Source of the DNA: Aquabacterium sp. OR-4
Lineage (GTDB): Bacteria; Pseudomonadota; Gammaproteobacteria; Burkholderiales; Burkholderiaceae_C
DNA: 64,000 nt
Assembly (NCBI RefSeq): GCF_025290835.2
Contig: NZ_JAOCQD020000001.1
Span: 496,001-560,000 of the forward strand
Reading direction: 5' to 3'
The notes below the pieces were generated by a model, which worked only from the letters and a program-made list of their open reading frames with translations, searched no databases and was not told where the DNA came from. Within the stretch, counting starts at the first letter, position 1; every line of letters begins with the position of its first letter. A program made the translations under genes and the position numbers. This document shows positions 20,695 through 31,041 of the stretch, piece after piece.

Positions 20695-22367
20695 TTGGAG
20701 GGTTGCCGCAATTCGCGCCGCAGGATCTTGCCCACATTGGTCTTGGGCAGATCGGCGCGGAACTCGATCACGCGCGGGCGCTTGTAGCCGGTGAGGTTGC
20801 TCTCGCAGTAGCTGCGCACATCGGCCTCGGTGAGCGCCGGGTCCTTCTTGACGATGACCACCTTGACCACCTCGCCCGACTTCTCGTCGGGCAGGCCCAC
20901 CGCCGCGCATTCGAGCACGCCGGGGCACTGGCTGAGCACGTCCTCGACCTCGTTCGGGTAGACGTTGAAGCCGCCCACCAGAATCATGTCCTTCTTGCGG
21001 TCGATGATGCGGAAGTAGCCACGCTCGTCGACCAGGCCCACGTCACCGGTGCGGAAAAAGCCGTCGGCGGTCATCACCTTGGCGGTCTCGTCGGGGCGCT
21101 GCCAGTAGCCGGCCATGACCTGCGGGCCACGGATGGCGATCTCGCCGGCCTGGCCGGGGCCGACCTCGCGGCCGTCGTCGTCCAGCAGCGTGAGCTCGGT
21201 GCCCGGCATCGGCAGGCCGATGGTGCCCGAGTACGAGGTGGCATCCACCGGGTTGCAGGTGGCCGAGGGGCTGGTCTCGCTGAGGCCGTAGCCTTCGCAG
21301 ATCGGGCAGCCGGTCTTGTCGAGCCACAGCTTGGCGGTGCCGGCCGTGACGGCCATGCCGCCACCCACGCTGATCTTCAGGTGGCTCCAGTCGACCTTGT
21401 CGAAGTCAGGGTGGTTGGCCAGCGCATTGAACAGCGTGTTGACCGCCGGAAAGCTGTGGAAACGCTGGCCGGTCAGGTCTTTCAGCAGCGAGCCGAAGTC
21501 GCGTGCATTGGGAATCAGGATGTTGCAGCCGCCCATGCGCAGGCCCAGCATCATGTTGGCCGTGAAGCCGAAGATGTGGTACAGCGGCAGCGCGCAGACG
21601 GTGACGATCTGCTCGCCGCTCGGGATCTTCTTGAGCGCCGGCTGGTACCAGGCCTCGGCCTGCAGCACGTTGGCCAGCAGATTGCGGTGCAGCAGCACCG
21701 CGCCCTTGCTCACGCCGGTGGTGCCGCCGGTGTACTGCAGCACCGCGATGTCGTCGGGGCCGACCTTGGCGGCCGTGAAGGCCTTGCTGCGGCCCTCGGC
21801 CACGGCGTTCTTGAAGCGCACCGCGCCGGGCAGGTTGTAGGCCGGCACCATCTTGCGCACGTTGCGCACCACATGGTTGACCAGCATGCCCTTCACAAAG
21901 CCCAGCATGTCGCCCATGGCGGCCAGCACCACGGTCTTGGTGGGCACCTGCTCGATCACCTGCTGCAGCGTGGCGGCAAAGTTCTCGAGGATGATGATCG
22001 CCTTGGCGCCCGAATCCTTGAGCTGGTGCTCGAGCTCGCGCGGCGTGTACAGCGGGTTGACGTTGACCACCACCAGGCCGGCGCGCAGGATGGCCGCCAC
22101 CGCCACCGGGTACTGCGGCACGTTGGGCATCATCACCGCCACGCGGTCGCCGCGCTCCAGGCCGCTGGCCTGCAGCCAGGCGGCCATGGCGCGCGAGGCC
22201 TCGTCAATCTCGCCGAAGCGGATCGACCGGCCCATGAACAGGTAGCCGGTCTGGTCGCGGTACTTGCTGAAGCTGTCCTCGATCAGCGCCACCAGGGACG
22301 GATAGGCGTCGGTGGAGATGGTCGCCGGAACGCCAGCGGGATAGTGTTTGAGCCAGGTCTTTTCCAT
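20691..22367 (-). CDS. fadD: Long-chain fatty-acid-CoA ligase
   Basis: A 558-residue adenylate-forming enzyme that activates fatty acids to acyl-CoA through an acyl-AMP intermediate. It shows the phosphate loop YTGGTTGVSKGA, the adenine motif YGLSETSP, the TGDVG motif with FFRTGDVGLVDERGYFRIIDRKKDMI and the C-terminal lysine region ERADLPKTNVGKILRREL-like sequence. The length matches FadD. The N-terminus MEKTWLKHYPAGVP is family-typical, which fixes the start. It lies alone downstream of pntB with a 203 bp gap and heads a coupled unit with an unknown gene. Confidence 0.95.
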   Translation of the reverse strand: MEKTWLKHYPAGVPATISTDAYPSLVALIEDSFSKYRDQTGYLFMGRSIRFGEIDEASRAMAAWLQASGLERGDRVAVMMPNVPQYPVAVAAILRAGLVVVNVNPLYTPRELEHQLKDSGAKAIIILENFAATLQQVIEQVPTKTVVLAAMGDMLGFVKGMLVNHVVRNVRKMVPAYNLPGAVRFKNAVAEGRSKAFTAAKVGPDDIAVLQYTGGTTGVSKGAVLLHRNLLANVLQAEAWYQPALKKIPSGEQIVTVCALPLYHIFGFTANMMLGLRMGGCNILIPNARDFGSLLKDLTGQRFHSFPAVNTLFNALANHPDFDKVDWSHLKISVGGGMAVTAGTAKLWLDKTGCPICEGYGLSETSPSATCNPVDATSYSGTIGLPMPGTELTLLDDDGREVGPGQAGEIAIRGPQVMAGYWQRPDETAKVMTADGFFRTGDVGLVDERGYFRIIDRKKDMILVGGFNVYPNEVEDVLSQCPGVLECAAVGLPDEKSGEVVKVVIVKKDPALTEADVRSYCESNLTGYKRPRVIEFRADLPKTNVGKILRRELRQPSK

Positions 22368-22570
22368 GCTGCGGATTCTTGCGGATTCCTGACGCTTGGC
22401 GTCTCAGGGTAGTCGATAGCGCGTCTAGGGCGATCTGTCTATCACCCACCCCGCCAGACACCGAGATTGCACTGTCGCCGAAATCACGCCGGCCGGCTTG
22501 CGCGGGCCCGGCCGGGCGGCGGCCGCAGGCTGTGGCGCACAACCCGGCGGCCGGCGCCGCGGGAGCCCGC
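22368..22570. other. Intergenic region between fadD and pntB
   Basis: About 200 bp. It must hold the fadD promoter and the end of the pnt transcript. On the minus strand CCTAGACGC and TATCGACT lie 60-75 nt before the fadD start and may include a -10. The pntB-proximal half is rich in GGCCGG/CCGGCC self-complementary runs that could fold, but no single convincing terminator stands out. Confidence 0.35.
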
Positions 22571-23989
<1,419 letters not shown>

Positions 23990-24023
23990 GCTGTCCGTCC
24001 TTGCTTGTTGTTCTTGTGCTTCG

Positions 24024-25610
24024 TCACTTGCGGAACATCGCCAGCATGCGCCGCGTGACCGCGAAGCCGCCGAACATGTTGACGGCGGTGAGCGCCAACG
24101 CAAACACCGCCAGGCCCAGGATCAGCGCATTGGGCCGATCGGTCACCCCGCCGCTGAGCGGCGGCGCCACCTGCACCAGCGCACCGATGGCGATGATCGA
24201 GCTGATGGCGTTGGTCACGCTCATCAGCGGCGTGTGCAGGCTGGGCGTGACGTTCCACACCACCATGTAGCCGATGAAGCAGGCCAGCACGAACACCGTG
24301 AAGTGGCTCAGGAAGCTGGCCGGCGCGTACAGGCCCACCAGCGCGAACAGCACCGCGCCGATGCCGAACACCGTGGCCAGGCTCTTGCCCGACATCGGCT
24401 CGCCCGGGCCATGGCCATGGCCCTTCTTGGCCTCGGGCACGGCGGCAGCCGGCTTCTTGGCCGGCGGCGCGGGCAGCTTGAGCGGCGGCGCGGGCCAGCT
24501 CAGCTCGCCGGCCTTGACCACGGTGAGGCCGCGGATCGCGTCGTCGTCGAAGTTGACGTTGAGCTGGCCGTCTTTGGCCTTGCACAGCTCCTCGGTCAGG
24601 CGCAGCAGGTTGTTGGAGTACAGCGTGCTGCTCTGCTTGGCCAGGCGGCTGGCCAGGTCGGTGTAGCCGACGATGGTGACGCCGTGGCGCACCACTGCCT
24701 CGCCGGGCACGGTGAGCTCGCAGTTGCCGCCCTGCTCGGCAGCCATGTCGACGATCACGCTGCCGGGCTTCATCGACTCGACCATCGCCGCGGTGATCAG
24801 CTTGGGCGCCGGCTTGCCCGGGATCAGCGCGGTGGTGATGATGATGTCGCACTCCCTGGCCTGCTGCGCGTACATCGCGCGCTGGGCGGCCTGGAAGCCT
24901 TCGCTCATCACCTTGGCATAACCGCCGCCGCCCGAGCCTTCTTCTTCGTAGTCGACCTTGACGAACTCGCCGCCCAGCGAGACCACCTGGTCGGCCACCT
25001 CGGCGCGGGTGTCGTTGGCGCGCACGATGGCGCCGAGATTGGCCGCGGTGCCGATGGCCGCCAGGCCGGCCACACCGGCGCCGGCGATGAACACCTTGGC
25101 CGGCGGGATCTTGCCCGCGGCCGTGACCTGACCGTTGAAGAAGCGGCCGAAGGCATTGGCCGCCTCGACCACCGCGCGGTAGCCGCTGACGCCGGCCATC
25201 GAGGTGAGGGCGTCCATCTTCTGCGCACGGCTCAGCTGGCGCGGCAGGCAGTCGATGGCCAGCACGGTGAGCTTGCGCGCCTGCAGCTGCTGCATCAGCT
25301 CGGGGTTCTGCGCCGGCCACACAAAACCGATCAGCGTGCTGCCCTCGCGCAGCTGGGCCACTTCGTCCGGCGTGGGCACACGCACCTTGAACACCACGTC
25401 GGCCTGCGCCAGCAGCGTGGCGGCGTCGGGCAGCACCTCGGCGCCGGCGGCGCGGTAGGTGTCGTCGGCAAAATTGGCGGCTTCACCCGCGCCGCTTTGC
25501 ACCGCCACCCGGAAACCCAGCTTGATGAGCTTTTCCACCACCTCGGGCACGGTGGCCACGCGTTTTTCGCCTGCCGCCGTCTCCTTCGGCACGCCAATCA
25601 ACAAAGCCAT
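24024..25610 (-). CDS. pntA: NAD(P) transhydrogenase subunit alpha (fused form)
   Basis: A 528-residue subunit with the soluble NAD(H)-binding domain I ([54 protein letters not shown]) joined through an Ala/Pro/Lys linker (about 385-420) to the C-terminal membrane segment (about 430-528, four helices, ending [16 protein letters not shown]). Many related bacteria split this into pntAA and pntAB; here it is one chain as in E. coli. GAGGAGAT lies about 7 nt before the ATG. The 265 bp upstream also holds the nudJ leader on the other strand. Confidence 0.97.
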   Translation of the reverse strand: MALLIGVPKETAAGEKRVATVPEVVEKLIKLGFRVAVQSGAGEAANFADDTYRAAGAEVLPDAATLLAQADVVFKVRVPTPDEVAQLREGSTLIGFVWPAQNPELMQQLQARKLTVLAIDCLPRQLSRAQKMDALTSMAGVSGYRAVVEAANAFGRFFNGQVTAAGKIPPAKVFIAGAGVAGLAAIGTAANLGAIVRANDTRAEVADQVVSLGGEFVKVDYEEEGSGGGGYAKVMSEGFQAAQRAMYAQQARECDIIITTALIPGKPAPKLITAAMVESMKPGSVIVDMAAEQGGNCELTVPGEAVVRHGVTIVGYTDLASRLAKQSSTLYSNNLLRLTEELCKAKDGQLNVNFDDDAIRGLTVVKAGELSWPAPPLKLPAPPAKKPAAAVPEAKKGHGHGPGEPMSGKSLATVFGIGAVLFALVGLYAPASFLSHFTVFVLACFIGYMVVWNVTPSLHTPLMSVTNAISSIIAIGALVQVAPPLSGGVTDRPNALILGLAVFALALTAVNMFGGFAVTRRMLAMFRK

Positions 25611-25636
25611 GTACGGATCTCCTCGGATGGTGGGTT

Positions 25637-25654
25637 GCCGGCTAGCGTGCCGGC
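25637..25654. repeat. Inverted repeat in the pntA leader
   Basis: GCCGGC-TAGCGT-GCCGGC forms a 6 bp stem with a 6 nt loop about 27 bp upstream of the pntA ATG. It might fold in the pntA leader RNA. No regulator is known for it. Confidence 0.3.
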
Positions 25655-25783
25655 TTGTTGCCGCAGCGGGTGTCTGCAAGAAGCTTACCTGACTTCACTC
25701 TTTCAGCCGTCGCTTGCGTGATAGAGCGCACGCCCCACAGACACTGCATCATGGGCCCCATGCAAACAAGGCTGTCGATCATC

Positions 25784-25875
25784 GCGAGCGGGCCGGGCGC
25801 CGGGCCGCGCCCAGGCCGGCCCGCGGCCCCCCTGCCGGGCAATCGGCAGGCCTGCCCGCCAGACGAGGGGCGGGC
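25784..25875 (+). repeat. Dispersed start-codon element, copy C (before nudJ)
   Basis: A diverged copy beginning GCGAGCGGGCCGGGCGCCGGG and ending CCAGACGAGGGGCGGGC directly against the nudJ ATG. Hairpin 1 (CGGGCCG...CGGCCCG) is kept, and the central part has changed to GGCAGGCCTGCC-type self-complementary sequence. GAGGGG ends 5 nt before the ATG, exactly as in copy A. Confidence 0.65.
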
Positions 25876-26388
25876 ATGACGCGATGGAAGCCCAGCGTCA
25901 CCGTGGCCGCCATCGTGGCGCGCACCGATGCCGACGGCCCGCGCTACCTGCTGGTGGAGGAAAACACGCCCGAAGGCCTGCGCCTGAACAACCCGGCCGG
26001 CCATCTGGACCCCGGTGAATCTCCGCAGCAGGCGGCCATGCGCGAGTGCCTGGAAGAGACAGCCTGTGCCTTCGTGCCACAGGCCTTGCTGGGGGTGTAC
26101 CTGTCGCGCTTCCAGCGCCCCGGCCGGGTGGTTGATGGCCAGGCGCAGGCGGCCGACGACATCACCTTCGTGCGCTTTGCCTACTGCGGCAGCGTGGGCG
26201 CGCCCGAGCCCGGGCGCGCGCTGGATGCGCCGATCGTGCGCACGCTGTGGCTCACGCCCGACGAGGTGCGCGCCAGCGCGGCGCGTCACCGCAGCCCGCT
26301 GGTGCTGCAATGCATCGAGGATCACCTGGCCGGGCGCCGCCTGCCGCTGGACGCGGTGACGGTGCACGCCTCGGTGTGGCAGGTTTAG
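25876..26388 (+). CDS. nudJ: NUDIX hydrolase (NudJ-like phosphatase)
   Basis: A 170-residue protein with a Nudix box at 42-64 (G42, E48, R56-E57, E60-E61 of GX5EX7REUXEEX), followed by an Ala where many members have Gly. The preceding LLVEEN...LRLNNPAGHLDPGESP and the FVRFAYCG strand match NudJ, which hydrolyses nucleoside di- and triphosphates and the thiamin precursor HMP-PP. NudJ often adjoins mnmA, and mnmA is indeed 2.8 kb downstream on this strand. The start is set by the GAGGGG box from the repeat element 5 nt before the ATG. Confidence 0.85.
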   Translation: MTRWKPSVTVAAIVARTDADGPRYLLVEENTPEGLRLNNPAGHLDPGESPQQAAMRECLEETACAFVPQALLGVYLSRFQRPGRVVDGQAQAADDITFVRFAYCGSVGAPEPGRALDAPIVRTLWLTPDEVRASAARHRSPLVLQCIEDHLAGRRLPLDAVTVHASVWQV

Positions 26389-26413
26389 CCCGGGGCCGCG
26401 CGGGCCCAGGCGC

Positions 26414-27598
26414 TCAGGGCGCCGGGCGGCGGCGCGCCAGCGCGCCCAGCAGGGCCAGGCCGCCGGCCATCAGCGCGCAGCTGCCGGGCTCGGGCACGGC
26501 CGAGACCTCCAGCGCAATGAACTGGGTGACCTGGTTGCCGGCAAAGTTGTTGTCGGCGGCCAGCACCAGGCTGCGGTGGCCGTTGGCCAGAGTGTGGCCC
26601 CAGCTGATGGCCTCGATGTTGTCCAGCGTCACGCCCTGGTAGCTCAGCGGCATCTCGAGCAGCAGCTCGCGGCTCATCGGCGTGTAGCTGGCCCCCACCA
26701 GGCTGGCCAGGCCGCTGACATCGGTGGTCTGCGGCGTGATCGTGGTCAGCACCAGGCGGATGGTGTTGCCCACGTTCTGCGCCCAGGCGCGCTCCACCGC
26801 GATGAAGCGGGTTTCGTCCAGCGCCAGCAGCTCGGGCAGGCCGTTGTCGTGCAGCGTGTTGCCGGCCACCGGAATGGCCGGCAGCTGGTAGGCGTATTGC
26901 GCACCGGCCTGGCCGGTGACGGGATCGAGCGCGGTCAGGCGCACCACGCTGCCGGCACCCAGCGTGGTGATGTTGCCGTCCTGGATCAGCGCGTCTTCGT
27001 TGGCGGTGTAGAGCGTGCCGCCGGGCGTGACGGCGAGCGCCTCGAACAGCTTGTTGCTGCGCCCGCCGCTGCTGCTGTTGTCGAGGTAGTTGTAGATCGT
27101 GGGCGTGGCGAACTCGCGCACGAAGGCGCCGTCGGTCGTCATCTCGCGCACGAAGGGCTGGTAGCGGCTGGCCGGGTTGGCGTTCCAGTTGCCCTCGCTC
27201 GACCAGTACAGGTTGCCGTTGGGCGCCACGCGGATGCCCTCGGGGTCGACCGTGCGCGCCTGGGCCGGAAAGCTGCTGCCGTCGGGGCGCTGCATCAGCG
27301 TCTGGCTGTGGATCACCACGGCGTTGCTGGCGGCAAAGCCGCTGGCGTCGTAGTTCAGGCTCAGGCTGTAGAAGCGCGGCGTGCCGCGCTCGCCGCCGCG
27401 GTCGTCCGAGATCGCCCAGTAACGGCCGTCGGCCGCGCGGTCTATGCCCGAGATGCCGCCGAACTCCACCCCCTGGAAGAGCGTGCCGGTGGCCACCGAG
27501 GTGGCGCCGATCAGGCGCAGTTGAAGGTCGGCGGCCGCGGCCGGCAGGGCCAGCGTGGCGGCCAGGGCCAGCAGGTTCAGGGAGCGCGAGATCGACAT
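26414..27598 (-). CDS. Esterase-like phytase-family protein with PEP-CTERM anchor (shorter paralogue)
   Basis: A 394-residue exported protein with signal peptide MSISRSLNLLALAATLALPAAAA, a beta-propeller-like region with FGGISGIDRAADGRYWAISDDRG, DPEGIRVAPNGNLYWSSEGN, LFEALAVTPGGTLYTANEDA and NIEAISWGHTLANGHRSLVLAADNN repeats (the phytase esterase-like fold), and a C-terminal PEP-CTERM tail: VPEPGS, a hydrophobic helix and RRR. PEP-CTERM proteins are processed by exosortase and tend to go to the surface or EPS. No exosortase lies in the window. Its tail is almost identical to that of the next gene. The substrate is unknown. Confidence 0.85.
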   Translation of the reverse strand: MSISRSLNLLALAATLALPAAAADLQLRLIGATSVATGTLFQGVEFGGISGIDRAADGRYWAISDDRGGERGTPRFYSLSLNYDASGFAASNAVVIHSQTLMQRPDGSSFPAQARTVDPEGIRVAPNGNLYWSSEGNWNANPASRYQPFVREMTTDGAFVREFATPTIYNYLDNSSSGGRSNKLFEALAVTPGGTLYTANEDALIQDGNITTLGAGSVVRLTALDPVTGQAGAQYAYQLPAIPVAGNTLHDNGLPELLALDETRFIAVERAWAQNVGNTIRLVLTTITPQTTDVSGLASLVGASYTPMSRELLLEMPLSYQGVTLDNIEAISWGHTLANGHRSLVLAADNNFAGNQVTQFIALEVSAVPEPGSCALMAGGLALLGALARRRPAP

Positions 27599-27660
27599 GG
27601 CTGCGGTGGTGGGTGGGGTTGGGTCGGTGGCGGGGCGGCGCGGCGGGGCTCACTTCGGGC

Positions 27661-29073
27661 TCAGGCCCGGCGGCGGCGCGCCAGCGCGCCCAGCAGGGCC
27701 AGGCCGCCGGCCATCAGCGCCCAGCTGCCGGGCTCGGGGATGGGCGCGGCCAGCGTGATCTTCAGGAACTCGGTGTTGTCGGACGTGAGGGCCCGGCCGC
27801 CGCCACCGGGGAAGTTGTTGTCATTGACCACCAGCAGGGTGTTGGCGTCGAGGATCAGCACGTCCTCGATGGTCACGTAGGGGAAGGTGAACGTGGTGCT
27901 GCCGTCGCCGTTCAGGTCGTCGGGGTCGGCGATGGCCATCAGGTCGACCAGCTCGGTCTTCTTGGCGAAGCCGTCGGCGTCCTTGATGCTGCTGTCGATC
28001 AGGAAGATCTTCTTGAACGGCGTGGTGCCGTTGGTGGCGGTGCCGCCATTGCGCTCGATCACCAGGAAGCGGTGGTCGTCGATGGCCGTCATGTCGCCGA
28101 TGTTGGTGCCGGCGGCATCGAGCTTGTAGCCGAACCAGTTGCCGGTGTAGCTTTCGCTGCCCAGGCTGAACTCCTGCACCAGCAGGCGTTTCTGGTCGGT
28201 GTCGGTGGTCAGCGGGCGTTCCAGCAGGGTGTAGAGCATGGTGCCGCTGGCATTCATGGCCATGCCTTCAAAGCCGCCCGAGCCGGGCAGGTTGGTGGCG
28301 CCGGTGATCAGCGGGCTCGAGGGCGACTGCACGAAGGGGTTGCTGCCCAGGCCCAGCACATTGGGCGTCTGGATCAGCTTCTGCACCACGCCGCTGGCGT
28401 CGGTCTTCACCAGGAAGGGGCCGAACTCCTCGCCGAACCACAGGTTGCCATTGCGGTCACGGCGCACCGATTCGAGGTCGAGGTCGCCGCCGGTGAGCAG
28501 GCGGCCGGCCTTGATCGAGGCGTCCACCGCCACGGTGGCACCCGTCACGCCTTGCGTGGTGAGGCCGGGGTAGTTCAGGCCATCGGCCACGATGCCGAAG
28601 CCCAGCTTGTGGTCCGGATCGCTCAGCGTGATGCGCGAGGCGGCGCTGAAACCACCCAGCACGGCGCCGGTATTGAAATCGGCCGCGCTGACCGTGTGCG
28701 CCGCCCAGTCCACCTGCACCGCATACATGCGCAGCAGTGCGTCGGCCGAGTTGGCCTTGCTGCCGAAACCGTTGTCCACCAGCATCTGGTAGCTGCCGTT
28801 GGCGCCCTGCAGCACGCCCGAGAAGCCCTGCACCGGCTGCAGGTTGACGTAGGGCGGGTTGTTGGCCGGGCTGGCGGCGTTGCTGAACGCGAACTGGCCC
28901 GAGGTGGGGCCGTCGGAGAAGGTGAACGCCGGCAGCCGGGCCCAGCCGCTCAGCGTGTTGACGGCCGGGGCGGCCGGCGCGGCCTGGGCGCCGGCGGCGG
29001 CCAGCAGGCCCAGGCTGGCGATGGCGGCGGCCATGGCGCGCAGCGCGGCGCGGGGGGTGTGGCGGTGAATCAT
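27661..29073 (-). CDS. Esterase-like phytase-family protein with PEP-CTERM anchor (longer paralogue)
   Basis: A 470-residue exported protein. The signal peptide is followed by a phytase esterase-like domain (DLESVRRDRNGNLWFGEEFGPFLVKTD, GGFEGMAMNASGTMLYTLLERPL, IGDMTAIDDHRFLVIERN, TIEDVLILDANTLLVVNDNNFPG) and a C-terminal IPEPGS-helix-RRR PEP-CTERM tail. An acidic DPDDLNGDGST stretch suggests calcium binding. The ATG at 29073 was chosen because GAGGAGGA lies 6 nt upstream, so an upstream ATG 24 codons earlier was rejected. It is upstream of its shorter paralogue on the same strand, with a 62 bp gap. Confidence 0.87.
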   Translation of the reverse strand: MIHRHTPRAALRAMAAAIASLGLLAAAGAQAAPAAPAVNTLSGWARLPAFTFSDGPTSGQFAFSNAASPANNPPYVNLQPVQGFSGVLQGANGSYQMLVDNGFGSKANSADALLRMYAVQVDWAAHTVSAADFNTGAVLGGFSAASRITLSDPDHKLGFGIVADGLNYPGLTTQGVTGATVAVDASIKAGRLLTGGDLDLESVRRDRNGNLWFGEEFGPFLVKTDASGVVQKLIQTPNVLGLGSNPFVQSPSSPLITGATNLPGSGGFEGMAMNASGTMLYTLLERPLTTDTDQKRLLVQEFSLGSESYTGNWFGYKLDAAGTNIGDMTAIDDHRFLVIERNGGTATNGTTPFKKIFLIDSSIKDADGFAKKTELVDLMAIADPDDLNGDGSTTFTFPYVTIEDVLILDANTLLVVNDNNFPGGGGRALTSDNTEFLKITLAAPIPEPGSWALMAGGLALLGALARRRRA

Positions 29074-29156
29074 GGGCTCCTCCTCAGGTGCGGGTGAGCG
29101 GCGGATTCTTGGCAGTGCCCATGTCCTGGCCGTGACGGGGTTCACGCGGGGCGGGG

Positions 29157-29162
29157 GACAAT
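29157..29162 (+). promoter_or_regulatory. -10-like hexamer GACAAT next to the mnmA start
   Basis: GACAAT ends 6 nt before the mnmA ATG. The intervening CGGCCC has no ribosome-binding character, so initiation may be leaderless. Confidence 0.35.
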
Positions 29163-29168
29163 CGGCCC

Positions 29169-30305
29169 ATGTCCCGTGGTTCTGCGTCTCTTCAGCGCGT
29201 GGTCGTCGGCCTGTCCGGCGGCGTCGATTCGGCCGTCACCGCCTGGTTGCTCAAGCAGCAGGGCCATGAGGTGGTGGGCATCTTCATGAAGAACTGGGAA
29301 GACGACGACGACAGCGCGTACTGCTCGACGCGGCAGGATTTTCTGGATGCCGCGGCGGTGGCCGACGTGATCGGCATCGAGCTCGAACACGTGAACTTCG
29401 CCGCCGAGTACAAGGACCGCGTGTTCGCCGAGTTCCTGCGCGAGTACCAGGCCGGGCGCACGCCCAACCCCGACGTGCTGTGCAATGCCGAGATCAAGTT
29501 CAAGGCCTTTCTCGACCACGCCATGCGCCTGGGCGCGCAAAAGATCGCCACCGGGCATTACGCACGGGTGCGGCTGAACACGGCAACCGGCCGGCACGAG
29601 CTGCTCAAGGGCCTGGACCCGCTGAAGGACCAGAGCTACTTCCTGCACCGCCTGAACCAGGCGCAGCTGGCCTACACCTGGTTCCCGGTGGGCGAGCTGC
29701 CCAAGACCGAAGTGCGGCGCATCGCCGCCGAGATCGGCCTGCCCAACGCCAGGAAGAAGGATTCGACCGGCATCTGCTTCATTGGCGAGCGGCCGTTCCG
29801 CGAGTTCCTCAACCGCTACCTGAGCCACGAACCCGGCGACATCGTCAACGAGCGCGGACAGCGCATCGGCCAGCATGTGGGCCTGAGCTTCTACACGCTG
29901 GGCCAGCGCCAGGGCCTGGGCATCGGCGGCGTGAAGGAAAAGGGCGCCGAGCGCGGCGCCGGCGAGCACGCGCCCTGGTTCGTGGCCCGCAAGGATCTGG
30001 ATCGCAACCGCCTGGTGGCGGTGCAGGGCCATGGCCATGCGTGGCTGCAGTCGCCCGCGCTGCAGTTCGACGATGTGGCCTGGGTGGCCGGCACGCCGCC
30101 GGCCGATGGCGCGCTGGCCGCCAAGACCCGCTACCGCCAGGCCGATGCGGCCTGCACGCTGCAGGCCTTGGGTGACGGGCGTTTTGCGCTGGCCTTTGCC
30201 GAGCCGCAGTGGGCCGTCACGCCGGGGCAGTCGGCCGTGCTGTACGACGGCGAGGTGTGCCTGGGCGGCGGGGTCATCGCCAGCGCGCAGGCCCTGGCCG
30301 GCTGA
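29169..30305 (+). CDS. mnmA: tRNA 2-thiouridylase MnmA
   Basis: A 378-residue enzyme that adenylates and thiolates U34 of tRNA-Lys, -Glu and -Gln. It has the PP-loop SGGVDS at 16-21, the sulfur-relay cysteines Cys105 ([12 protein letters not shown]) and Cys203 ([14 protein letters not shown]), the tRNA-binding [13 protein letters not shown] segment and the C-terminal beta-barrel ([18 protein letters not shown]). Length and motifs are complete. A small insertion (about 258-266, [11 protein letters not shown]) sits in a variable loop. It lies downstream of nudJ, but two opposite-strand genes separate them. Confidence 0.97.
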   Translation: MSRGSASLQRVVVGLSGGVDSAVTAWLLKQQGHEVVGIFMKNWEDDDDSAYCSTRQDFLDAAAVADVIGIELEHVNFAAEYKDRVFAEFLREYQAGRTPNPDVLCNAEIKFKAFLDHAMRLGAQKIATGHYARVRLNTATGRHELLKGLDPLKDQSYFLHRLNQAQLAYTWFPVGELPKTEVRRIAAEIGLPNARKKDSTGICFIGERPFREFLNRYLSHEPGDIVNERGQRIGQHVGLSFYTLGQRQGLGIGGVKEKGAERGAGEHAPWFVARKDLDRNRLVAVQGHGHAWLQSPALQFDDVAWVAGTPPADGALAAKTRYRQADAACTLQALGDGRFALAFAEPQWAVTPGQSAVLYDGEVCLGGGVIASAQALAG

Positions 30306-30408
30306 CCGGCGGCTCAAGTCGGGGCCGGCGGCGGCCGATAGCCGGAGAACCTGCCCTGCCGGCCTGCCGGCGCGGGCCGGTGCCGTCCGTCTGCGAAACA
30401 CCCCGCCC

Positions 30409-31041
30409 ATGCCCACCCTCTTGCACCCGTCGCCATGCCTGGCCCTGCGCCCGGCCCTGGCGGTTCTGGCCGCCACGCTGGCGTGCGGCGCCGCCGCGGC
30501 CAGCAGCGTGCAGGTGCAGGTGAGCGACGCCGCGGGCAAGCCCCTGGCCGGCGCCGTGGTGTTTGCCGACTCGCCGGCCGCCCGCGCGGCGCTGAAGCCG
30601 GTCAGCGGCGCCGCGATCGTGCAGCGCGAACGGCAGTTCCAGCCCCAGGTCAGCGTGGTGACGGTGGGCACGGCGGTGCACTTTCCCAACGAGGACACGG
30701 TGCGCCACCACGTGTACTCGTTCTCGCCGGTCAAGAAGTTCGAGATCAAGCTCTATGTCGGCACACCGGCCGCGCCGGTGGTGTTCGACAAGCCCGGCAT
30801 CGCGGTGCTGGGCTGCAACATCCACGACCAGATGGCCGCCTGGGTGCTGGTGCTGGAAACCCCCTACAGCGCGCGCACCGGCGCCGACGGCCAGGCCACG
30901 CTGGCCCAGTTGCCGCCCGGCAGCTACACGCTGCGCGCCTGGCACCCCGAGCTGCCGGCCGGCGCGCCGGCCGCCGAGCAGGCGCTCAACGTGGCCGGCA
31001 CACCGCTGCGGGCGGCCTTCAAGCTCGGCCGGGGCCTTTGA
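30409..31041 (+). CDS. Cupredoxin-like exported protein (methylamine-utilisation-protein type)
   Basis: A 210-residue protein with a signal peptide (core LAVLAATLACGAAAA), a first beta-sandwich strand VQVQVSDAAGKPLAGAVVFAD and a cupredoxin-like domain with TVRHHVYSFSP and GCNIHDQMAAW. His100 or His101, Cys136, His139 and Met142 are arranged like type 1 copper ligands (H...C-x2-H-x2-M). The C-terminus (TGADGQATLAQLPPGSYTLRAWHPEL) looks like a carboxypeptidase-regulatory-like beta domain. Homologues are often labelled methylamine utilisation protein without proof. Its stop overlaps the next start (TGATG), coupling it to a c-di-GMP enzyme. Confidence 0.8.
   Translation: MPTLLHPSPCLALRPALAVLAATLACGAAAASSVQVQVSDAAGKPLAGAVVFADSPAARAALKPVSGAAIVQRERQFQPQVSVVTVGTAVHFPNEDTVRHHVYSFSPVKKFEIKLYVGTPAAPVVFDKPGIAVLGCNIHDQMAAWVLVLETPYSARTGADGQATLAQLPPGSYTLRAWHPELPAGAPAAEQALNVAGTPLRAAFKLGRGL

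Noticed and set aside
30409..31041. Methylamine utilisation protein as a functional call
   Set aside because: The label exists for homologues, but no methylamine dehydrogenase genes are present. Only the cupredoxin-like site is supported.
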